DNA of 64,000 nucleotides. It comes from Lota lota. Its lineage: Eukaryota; Chordata; Actinopteri; Gadiformes; Lotidae. The notes beneath the pieces are model-generated. The model saw only the letters and a list, made by a program, of their open reading frames with translations, had not been told where the DNA came from and did not search any database. The stretch spans positions 482,558-546,557 of the forward strand of contig JACYXH010000025.1 of the NCBI GenBank assembly GCA_026745465.1, written 5' to 3'. A program made the position numbers and the translations under genes. Below are positions 1 to 11,476 of this stretch, piece by piece. Every line of letters starts with the position of its first letter. The first letter of the stretch is position 1.

Positions 1-77
1 AGACAGACAGACACACACACACACACACACACATTCACACACACTCATACACACACACACACACACTCACACACACT

Positions 78-137
<60 letters not shown>

Positions 138-250
138 TAGACACACACACAGACAGACGCACAGACACACACACTTGCACAGACAGACACACAGACACTC
201 ACAGACAGACAGACGCACGCACACACACACACACACACACACATAGACGC
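1..250. repeat. (CA)n/(GACA)n microsatellite block
   Basis: Alternating CA dinucleotides interrupted by GACA tetranucleotide runs. It lies upstream of the first visible fam184b exon, so it is most likely intronic. From 251 to about 750 the sequence is unique and I see no exon in it. Confidence 0.9.
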
Positions 251-757
251 ACACAGATATGTAGTCTCCATGTTTTATCGCAGGCTTCCTATAACAACAT
301 TCAGCGTACTTGACATATTATGGTACAATACAAGCCCAAAGCACAAGGTGTGCACATTTCAATTTGTAGCACAACCCAAAAGACTAAAATAGAGCCACGT
401 TGTTCTGATAGAGGACAGCGCACGCAGTGCAGATGTGCAGATGTAGCTCTATTTCTCGCTCGCTTCGTAAAGACTCAAGTCTATTTTAAAACGTTCTTTC
501 GTGTTTGTCTTTTTGTGCTTTTAGTGTTCTTGCATGTTGGGGCACCCATCATAGGATTCTTAGTATATTCTAGTAATCAGCCTTTTAGGGTGCTCAGCAT
601 ATTAGTGTACTGAGCATATTAGGGCTCTCAGAAATGTGTGAGAGGCCCTTAGATCTGAAACCCTCTAGTTGACCCTGAGCCACTGAAACATCAGGAGACG
701 CTGTCGACGTGTGTTCATGAAAAACACACAAACAGCCGATGGAAGTGTGCTCAAATG

Positions 758-1138
758 TTCCGTGTGTGTGTGTGTGTGTGTGTGTGAGTGTGTGTACGCC
801 ATGTGTGTGTGTGTGTGTACGCCCTGAGCATGTGTGTGTGTGTGTGTGTGTACTCCGTGTGCGTGTGTGCGCGCATGCATGTGTGTGTGTGTGTGTGCAT
901 GCATGCGTGTGTGCGTGCGTGCGTGCTTGTGTGTGTACTCCGTGTGTGTGTGTACTCCGTGTGTGTGTGCGCGCGCGTTCGTGTGTGTGTGTGTGTACTC
1001 CGTGTGTGTGTGCGCGCGCATGTGTGTGTGTGTGTGTGTGTACTCCGTGTGTGTGTGTGCGCGCGCGTGCGTGTGTGTGTGTGTGTGTACTCCGTGTGTG
1101 TGTGCGCGCGCGTGCGTGTGCGTGCGCGTGTGCGCGCA
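758..1138. repeat. (TG)n/(CG) low-complexity tract running into a splice acceptor
   Basis: About 380 bases of TG dinucleotides with CG-rich and TACTCCG interruptions. The tract ends directly at the GCGCAG acceptor (AG at 1138-1139) of the first visible fam184b exon, which therefore has no ordinary polypyrimidine tract. Confidence 0.9.
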
Positions 1139-1139
1139 G

Positions 1140-4100
1140 CACGCCGAGGCCCTGTCCAGCCTGCGCTCGGAGATGGTGCGCGCCCAGGCGGAGGAGCTGC
1201 GTCGGGTGCAGAAGCACGCCGACAACGAGCGGGACAAGCTGCAGAAGGAGCGAGAGCGGGAGCGGGACGCCCTGCAGCGGGAGCGGGAGCACGAGAAGGA
1301 GCAGCTGGAGAAGGAGCGCAGCCGGCTGCGCAAGGACCGCGACGAGGAGAAGCAGGCGCTCCTCAAGGAGGCGGGGGAGCGGAAGGAGCGGCTGCGGCGG
1401 GACACGGAGGAGGAGGTGGAGCGTCTGCGCATGGAGACGGAGCTGGAGCGGGTGCGTGTGCGCTCGCAGCTGGACGGCCACCGGGGGGCGCTGGAGGCGG
1501 AGAAGGCCCGGCTGCAGCAGGCGCTGGAGGAGGAGAAGAAGAGGCTGTGGGAGAAGGCGGAGGAGGACCGCAAGCGGCTGAAGGAGCAGGTGCGCCGCGC
1601 CATCGAGGAGGTGATGAGGAGGCACGCCGCCGAGCTGCAGGGCGTCCAGGAGGCGCTGGGCTCCGAGAGGAAGACCAATCAGGAGGTGAGTGGGGTCTCG
1701 GCCACGCCCCTTCAGGGCTTTGATGAGGATAACGAGAATCAGAATAACGAAATATGTGACATATATGTATGTTTATACATATATGTATGTTTATACATAT
1801 ATGTATGTTTATACATATATGTATGTTTATACATATGTAAAATATGAAATTTTGATATGAATATAAGTCACATGGGGATGGGCTAATAGTGCTACCGCTA
1901 GCTGTTGCCATGTTACCGTGGAGCTGAACGGGGCCGGGGGTGCGGGGGGGCAGGTGTGCGTTCGCCTGGAGGAGGAGAGGAGGAGCAGCGGGGAGATGCG
2001 TCGCGGTCTGGAGAGGGAGAGGGAGGAGCTGAGGTCACAGCTGCAAGACGCCACCAACGAGGTGAGTCATCGCCGTGACGACCCGCCGGTCGTTAGTCTG
2101 TCACTACCTAACCGACGTCATCTCCGTGACGACCCGCCGGTCGTTAGTCTGTCACTACCTAACCGACGTCATCGCCGTGACGACCCGCCGGTCGTTAGTC
2201 TGTCACTACCTAACCGACGTCATCGCCGTGACGACCCGCCGGTCGTTAGTCTGTCACTACCTAACCGACGTCATCGCCGTGACGACCCACCAGTCCTTAG
2301 TCTGTCACTACCTAACCGACATCATCGCCGTGACGACCCGCCGGTCCTTAGTCTGTCACTACCTAACCGACGCCATCGCCGTGACGACCCGCCAGTCCTT
2401 AGTCACTACCTAACTGACGCCATCGCCGTGACGACCCGCCAGTCCTTAGTCACTACCTAACTGACGCCATCGCCGTGACGACCCGCCGGTCCTTAGTCTG
2501 TCACTACCTAACCGACGTCATCGCCGTGACGACCCGCCGGTCCTTAGTCTGTCACTACCTAACCGACGTCATCGCCGTGACGACCCGCCGGTCCTTAGTC
2601 ACTACCTAACCGACGTCATCGCCGTGACGACCCGCCGGTCCTTAGTCTGTCACTACCTAACCGACGTCATCGCCGTGACGACTCCAGGTCCGCCGGCTGG
2701 AGTCCGTGATGAAAGAGTCAGAGAGCAAGGCGCCGGGCGCAGGGGAGGCCCCGCCCACATGCGGCCCCCAGTGCTCGCGCCTGAAGGATGAGCTGCAGCA
2801 GGCTCACAGCCGATTGGCCCGCGTGCAGCAGGATGGCGAGAAGCACCGCGAGCGGCAGCAGAAAGAACTGGGGTCCCTGAGGGCCGAGCGACACCGGCTG
2901 GAGGAGAAGGTTCGGGAGCAGAGCCAGCGCAAGACCGAAGACAAGATCAGGTACCAGCTGTGTGTGTTGTAGTGTATGTGTTGTGTTGTGGTGTGGTGTG
3001 TGCGTGTGTGTGTGTGGGTGTGGGTGTGGGGGGGGCGGGGGGGGGGAATGTTTGACTTGAAGATCTGGTGTAGAAACCTATAAACGAAGTCTTCTCTGTC
3101 TCTTCACTTGGTTTTACTATTCATTCACCCCAAACATTTAAATCCCCTATTACAAAGAAAGCTGAGCAACAGACGCACACGCACACGCCACAACACAACA
3201 CACACACACAACACAACACACCACAACACACACAACACACACACAACACAACACAACACACACACAACACACATGCACACACCACAACACAACACACACA
3301 CACACACACACCACAACACAACACAACACACACACAACACACACACACACAACACACCACAACACAACACACGCACACGCCACAACACAACACACACACA
3401 CAACACAACACACCACAACACACACAACACACACACAACACACACACAACACACATGCACACACCACACCACAACACAACACACAACACACACAACACAC
3501 CACAACACAACACACACACAACACACCACAACACAACACACACACACCACACCACAATTCACCACAACACAACACACACAACACACACACACCACACCAC
3601 AACACAACACACCACAACACACACAACACACACACAACACACCACAACACACACAACACAACACACATGCACACACCACAACACACACACAACACACCAC
3701 AACACACACACAACACAACACACCACAACACACACACACACCACACCACAACACAACACAACCCACAACACACATGCAAACACCACAACACAACACACAC
3801 AACACACCACAACACACCACAACACACCACAACACACATGCAAACACCACAACACAACACACACAACACACCACAACACAACACAAACACAACACACATC
3901 ACAACACACTACAACCCAACACACACACCCAGCGCCCGACACCACACAGGACGTGGGGTTGCAGGCCTCACTAGCGATCAGCTAGCCCGCGCAGCGAGCC
4001 CTGTGCGTGGCGGGGCAGGATGACATCATCATTGTGTGCCCGGCTGCAGGGCGGAGTGTGAGGAGCGTCTGCGGGCGGAGTTCAGGATAGAGCTGAACGC

Positions 4101-4998
4101 GGCGGTGGCCGAGGGAGAGCAGCGCTGGCAGGGCCGGGAGGAGGAGCTGCAGACCCAGGTGGAGGAGCTACGGGGCCAGGTGGAGGAGCGCCAGAGCACC
4201 CAGGTGAGCAGCAGGTGGAGGAGCGCCAGAGCACCCAGGTGAGCAGCAGGTGGAGGAGCTACGGGGCCAGGTGGAGGAGCACCAGAGCACCCAGGTGAGC
4301 AGCAGGTGGAGGAGCGCCAGAGCACCCAGGTGAGCAGCAGGTGGAGGAGCGCCAGAGCACCCAGGTGAGCAGCAGGTGGAGGAGCGCCAGAGCACCCAGG
4401 TGAGCAGCAGGTGGAGGAGCGCCAGAGCACCCAGGTGAGCAGCAGGTGGAGGAGCGCCAGAGCACCCAGGTGAGCAGCAGGTGGAGGAGCGCCAGAGCAC
4501 CCAGGTGAGCAGCAGGTGGAGGAGCGCCAGAGCACCCAGGTGAGCAGCAGGTGGAGGAGCGCCAGAGCACCCAGGTGAGCAGCAGGTGGAGGAGCTACGG
4601 GGCCAGGTGGAGGAGCACCAGAGCACCCAGGTGAGCAGGTGGTGGAGGAGCATCCATCTCAGTGAGGCTCAGCTGGTCAAATCCGGTTAAAATGGGGGGG
4701 GGGGGGGGGGGGGGCACACATGGGAAGATGGTTTCATCAAATCACAGCAGAGCCTGGGATGGAGCCGTGGTCTTATTGGTTGGCTTTCTGTTTGACTTCA
4801 ACACAAAGAGGATGTATGGGACGAGGTGTTAAACACCACGTCTCATATCTGGTCACGGCAGGCAGAGAACAAGAGGGCGGGTCTAGGTGATGACTGCCAT
4901 GGCAACCCTGAGATTGACAGGCTGAGGAAGGAGGTCCAGGACACCAAGGATATCAACAAGAAACTGAGAGATCAGCTGCAGGTACACACACAGCACGT

Positions 4999-5032
<34 letters not shown>

Positions 5033-6583
5033 CACGTGTACACACACACACAACCACACACACACAGCACGTGCATGCACACACATACACACAGCACGTG
5101 CACACACACACAACCACACACACACACAGCACCTGCACGCACACACATACACACACACACACACACAGCACGTGCACACACACACAACCACACACACACA
5201 CAGCACGGGCACACACACACACACACACACACAGCACGTGCACACACACTCACATACACACACACATGTAATATGTAATATGTGTCTCAATGGGTTTCCT
5301 TTGATGAATAATTTAGCAGCGTGGAGCGTAGCAAACGTGTGGAAGAGTCGCTGCACTGTGGCTGCCTTTCACTCAGGGCACCCAACCTCAGGGCACCCGC
5401 CCTCAGGGCACCCAACCTCAGGGCACCCAACCTCAGGGCACCCAACCTCAGGGCACCCAACCTCAGGGCACCCAACCTCAGGGCACCCGCCCTCAGGGCA
5501 CCCAACCTCAGGGCACCCAACCTCAGGGCACCCGCCCTCAGGGCACCCAACCTCAGGGCACCCGCCCTCAGGGCACCCAACCTCAGGGCACCCGCCCTCA
5601 GGGCACCCGCCCTCAGGGCACCCAACCTCAGGGCACCCAACCTCAGGGCACCCAACCTCAGGGCACCCGCCCTCAGGGCACCCAACCTCAGGGCACCCAA
5701 CCTCAGGGCACCCAACCTCAGGGCACCCAACCTCAGGGCACCCGCCCTCAGGGCACCCAACCTCAGGGCACCCAACCTCAGGGCACCCGCCCTCAGGGCA
5801 CCCAACCTCAGGGCACCCGCCCTGAGGGCACCCAACCTCAGGGCACCCAACCTCAGGGCACCCAACCTCAGGGCACCCAACCTCAGGGCACCCAACCTGA
5901 GGGCACCCAACCTCAGGGCACCCGCCCTCAGGGCACCGACGACAAAGCAGGGACAGAAAGCATCTAGGTCTAGGTCTGTGTGTTCTCTGTGGGACTCTGG
6001 TCGTTGATGCGGTCAGACCCGTCGTTGTGCGGTGCAGCTGAAGGGCCCCTCTGTGTTCACCCAGGGGCCGCACACGCAGTCCCTGGCTGAGGAGAGACAC
6101 GCCCTGCAGGCCCTGGAGAGGCTGGCCAAGGACGACCTGCAGTCTGAGAGGAACCGGCTGCAGACGCTGCACCAGCTGCAGCTAGGTACGCGCACGCACG
6201 CGCACACGCACGCATACACACACACACGCATACACACACACACGCATACACACACACGCACACGCACGCATACGCACACGCACGCATACACACGCATACA
6301 CACACACGCACACGCACGCACGCGTGCGCATACACACGCACGCATACACACGCACGCATACACACACACGCACGCACACACACACACGCACACGCACGCA
6401 CGCACGCATACACACACGCACGCATACACACACACGCACACACTCGCATACACACACATGCACGCACACACACACACGCACACAATACGTACGCAGGCAC
6501 ACACACACACGCAGGCACACACACACAATACGTACGCACGCACACACACGCCCACCACCACCACGATCCCGAGTCACGCACGC

Positions 6584-6621
<38 letters not shown>

Positions 6622-6902
6622 GCATGCATGCACACACACACACACACACTCAAACACATTCGCACTGCACTCGTATGCAGCGGAGATGACCTGAAAACGC
6701 TGATCTCATGCTCACCACCAAGACAAAGATTCTGTTTGGTGTCCACACCATTTTCCGTCCGGACGAAAGGCAAACCTGCATCTCTGTATCAGTTTCCCTC
6801 TCTGTCTCTTTGTGCTGCTCTGTTTCCCTCTGACATGCACGCACTCACACACACACACACACACACAAGCGCACACACACATACACACAAGCACACACGC
6901 AC

Positions 6903-6948
<46 letters not shown>

Positions 6949-9900
6949 GTACACGCACACACTCACACACACATACACACAAGCACACATGCACACACAC
7001 ACACATACACACACATGCAAGCTCCAGTGCTATACCCATTCAGATTACAAATTCTACAGTGAAGTTGCTATTGCCATGGATACACTTCACCATGGCAACA
7101 GTGGAAGGGTACCTGTAGCAGTTGGCAAGAAAGGCTCATTTATTTATTTATTTATTTTTCATTTCCTTTTTTTCCGTTTCCAACTGCTCCCGTTGGTTGA
7201 CGCGGGTTTGTGTCGATGTTGTGTTTGGCCTCCATGTTGTGTGCGTCGCTGTTTGTGTGCAGACAAGCAGCGGGCCGAGCTCACCCAGCAGCACACAGAG
7301 TGGAGCCGGCAGATGACCCAGAGACACATGCAGCAGATAGAGGACCTGCAGACAGAGCTGCAGACACACACACAGATGATGGCCCTGCAGCAGGTCCCAC
7401 GCGCACACACACGCGCACACACACACACGTACATGCATGCACGCACACACACACACGCGCACACACACACGTACATGCACGCACACACACACGTGCACGC
7501 ACACACACACACACGTACATGCACGCACGCACACACACACGTACATGCACGCACACACAGAAATACACACGCACGCACACACATGCACGCACACAGACAA
7601 ACACACACGCGTGCGCACGCACGTCACTGAACTACAATGAATGTATTTCTGTAGCTTTAAAAGAACAATAACAAAATACAGATGACCCGAAAAAACTATT
7701 TGGGAATATGGGTTGTTTGACTGGTGCCTGTATTTTGACTTTTGTATTTTGTGTGTGTGTGCGTGCGAGCTTGTGTATGTGTGTGTGTGTGTGCGTGCCT
7801 GCGTGCGAGCGTATGTGTGTGTGTGTGTGTGTGTGCGTGCCTGCGTGCGAGTGTGTGTGTGTGTGCGTGCCTGCGTGCGAGCGTGTGTGTGTGTGTGCGT
7901 GCGTGCCTACGTGCGAGCGTGTGTGTGTGTGTGTGCGTGCCTGCGTGCGTGCCTGCATTGTGTGTGTGTGTGTGTGCGTGCGTGCGTGCGAGTGTGTGTG
8001 TGTGTGCGTGCCTGCGTGCGAGCGTGTGTGTGTGTGTGCGTGCGTGCCTACGTGCGAGCGTGTGTGTGTGTGTGTGTGCGTGCCTGCGTGCGTGCCTGCA
8101 TTGTGTGTGTGTGCGTGCGTGCCTGCGTGCGAGCGTGTGTGTGTGTGCGTGCGTGCCTGCGTGTGTGTGTGCGTGCCTGCGTGTGTGTGTGTGTGTGCGT
8201 GCGTGCCTGCGTGTGTGTGTGTGTGCCTGCGTGCGAGCGTGTGTGTGTGTGCGTGCCTGTGTGCGAGCGTGTGTGTGTGTGCGTGCGTGCCTGCGTGTGT
8301 GCGTGCGTGCCTACGTGTGTGTGCGTGCCTGTGTGCGAGCGTGTGTGTGTGTGCGTGCGTGCCTGCGTGTGTGTGTGTGTGTGTGTGCGTGCGTGCCTAC
8401 GTGTGTGTGCGTGCCCGTACAGGACCTGAAGCAGCAGAACCAGTGGCAGGTGTTTGAGCGCCAGCTGGATGAGAGCGGCTGTCTGGTGCTGGAGCTGCAG
8501 AGGGAGAACGCAATGCTGAGGGAACAGCTCAAGGAAAGGTAGGAGGAGGGGAGGAGGAGGCAAGGAAAGGAGGGAGAGTGTTACTTTTGAATTCAGGTCC
8601 ATATGAAGCAGATAGAAATGAGGTATCTTGGCTGTAGTCTCAGACCCAGAAGCCGTTATGAAGAACAGTGTAATGAGGCGACATAAACCACAACAACAAA
8701 ATCAGCAAGCAATGAAAGATAGTCTTTGGAATGAATGACGATATATCGTTTTGGTACTGGGTTACAAAGATAACACATTTTGTAAAAAACGAACTAAAAA
8801 CAAACAAATCCAAAGCATCATCTCTTACTTTCTTTCCTTGGTCAAACTCCTCCGTGCGTAACGCAGAGTGTGTAACATACAGTGTGTAACGCAGTGTGTA
8901 ACGCAGAGTGTGTAACATACAGTGTGTAACGTAGTGTGTAACGCAGAGTGTGTAACATACAGTGTGTAACGTAGTGTGTAACGCAGAGTGTGTAACATAC
9001 AGTGTGTAACGCTGAGTGTGTACCGCAGAGTGTGTAACGCAGAGTGTGTAACATACAGTGTGTAACGCAGAGTGTGTAACGCAGAGTGTGTAACGCTGAG
9101 TGTGTAACATACAGTGTGTAACGCAGTGTGTAACGCAGAATGTGTAACATACAGTGTGTAACGCTGAGTGTGTAACATACAGTGTGTAACGTAGAGTGTG
9201 TAACGCAGAGTGTGTAACATACAGTGTGTAACGCTGAGTGTGTAACGCAGAGTGTGTAACATACAGTGTGTAACGTAGAGTGTGTAACGCAGAGTGTGTA
9301 ACATACGGTGTGTAACGCAGAGTGTGTAACATACAGTGTGTAACGCAGAGTGTGTAACATACAGTGTGTAACGCAGAGACCCCGAGATGCTGACGGCTGA
9401 CATCTTTCCTTCAGGGCCATCCTGGAGAAGTCCGAGACGGAGGAGAAGGAGAAGGAGAAGGCGGAGTCGCTGAAGCAGCGGGACGCCCAGCTGGAGGAGG
9501 AGGCGCAGCGGCTGAAGGAGGAGGTGGAGAAGCTCCGGGTGGAGATGGAGAAGCTGGAGGAGTCCCAGAAGCACTGGGAGGAGAGGAAGGAGGAGGAGAC
9601 CAAGGAGGAGGAGGATGAGCTGCGCAAGAAGGAGGAGCACGACAGGAGGAGAGGGGAGGTGGAGGAGATCAGGAGGAAGCACAGGAAGGAGCTGCAGAGT
9701 CTGGCCTCGGAGTACAGCAGCGCTCAGACCCAGCTGCAGGCCCGCATCACCGCCCTGGAGACGGAGTAGGAAGAACACACACACACACACGAACGCACAC
9801 ACGCACACACACTCACGCATGCACACACGCTCGCACGCACGCACGCACACACACACACGCACGCACACACACTCACACACTCACGCATGCACACACGCTC

Positions 9901-11433
9901 GCACGCACGCACACACGCAAACACACACGCACGCACACACACGCACGCACACACACTCACACACACACGCAGGCACACACGCTCGCACGCGCATGCACAC
10001 ACACGCACACACGCACGCACGCATGCACACACACAGTGGCACACACACACATTAAAGTACACAAGCACGCACACACACGCGCACACCGACGAATACACAC
10101 CGAAAATATTTCCACCCGTTGTGTCAGAACAGAACAGAGGTGGAGGAGGATGAGGTTCAACGTGCCGATGAAGGTAATAATGAGGTGTGTGTGTGTGCGT
10201 GTGCATGTGTGTGTATACTAGGCTGCGTGAGCGGGAGGACAGATGCAGGAAGAGAGAGAGCCGCTTCGAGGATCTGCAGCTAGGACGACTTCAGGAGAGA
10301 CTGACCGAGAGAGATGAGCTCATCAAGCAGTTAGTGGTGAGGCCCCACACACAGGCTCGCACACAGACACACACAGACACACACACACAGGCTCGCACAC
10401 AGACACACACAGACACACACACACAGGCTCGCACACAGACATACAGACACACACACACACAGGCTCGCACACAGACACACACAGACACACACACACATGC
10501 TCGCACACGCGCACACAGACACACAGACACACACACAGGCTCGCACATGCGCAGACACACACACACACACACACACATACACTGACTCACACGCACATGC
10601 ACACACACACACACACATGCACACACACACACACATAGACACACACGCACGCACACACAATGACTCACACACACACACACCAAGTCACCAATGCATTTTG
10701 TATTTTCCCACAAGCTTTGTGTAGTCGGAAGCCAGTTTGTAGTAGAGACGCATGCTCTAAATAAGGGCCTAATACAATAACACATTCCAATTGAATTACC
10801 TTAAGCACATTGTATTCCAGTAAGCCCTGCTTGTCGTCTCATTCCTGCAGCGATGCATAGAGCAGGAGTACCATACACATGTTGTGAGGCAAATCGAAAT
10901 GATAAGCTGGTTCTCCTCCTCCCTCCTCCCCCTCCTCCTCTTTCTCCTCCCTCTCCCCCTCCTCCCCCTCCTCCTCCGCCCCCACCTCTCCTTCCTCCTC
11001 CTCCTCCCTCTCCTTCCTCCTCCCCATCTCCTCCTCCCTCTCCCCCTCCTCCTCCGCCCCCACCTCTCCTTCCTCCTCCTCCTCCCTCTCCTTCCTCCTC
11101 CCCCCACCTCCCCACCTCCTCCTCCCTCTCCCCCTCACCTCCCTCCTCCTCCCCCCACCTCCTCCTCCCCCACCCTCCCTCTCCTTCCTCCTCCCCCCCC
11201 CTCCTCCCCCCCCCCCCTCTCAGGACGAGCGTCATCAGCTGCAGCTCCACCCTGCGGGGGCCGGGAGCGGAGAGAGCGCCTGGCTGCGGGACAGGCCGCG
11301 CCCTGGGAGCAGCGCGCCCAGCATGGGGGTGAGATGTCTCGTACGTCCGACGTTGGTCTCACCGTAACGCCACGCATAACCAGTCACCGACCCGGTGAAC
11401 GGGGCGTGGCGCCGCTGCTAACGTTTGTGGTCG

Positions 11434-11476
<43 letters not shown>

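Noticed and set aside
594..1911. Long open frames on both strands across the first visible fam184b exon and TG tract
   Set aside because: They are shadows of a high-GC coiled-coil exon plus dinucleotide repeat. Only the plus-strand frame joins in phase with the downstream exons and keeps FAM184-like sequence.
1918..2460. 180-codon plus-strand frame through the 51-bp minisatellite
   Set aside because: Open only because the period is a multiple of three. The GTGAGT donor at 2062 and the acceptor at 2687 remove it.
4168..4653. 161-codon antisense Ala/Leu/His-rich frame
   Set aside because: Antisense of the 35-bp donor minisatellite; no promoter, homology or codon support.
5371..5937. Possible CRISPR-like regular array (also 13119-13228 and 29484-30314)
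   Set aside because: Units are directly adjacent with no unique spacers and there are no cas genes; these are ordinary vertebrate minisatellites.
5287..6172. Pentapeptide-repeat-like proteins (GHPTS or LRAPN units)
   Set aside because: Translations of a 15-bp minisatellite inside a fam184b intron; open in several frames on both strands.
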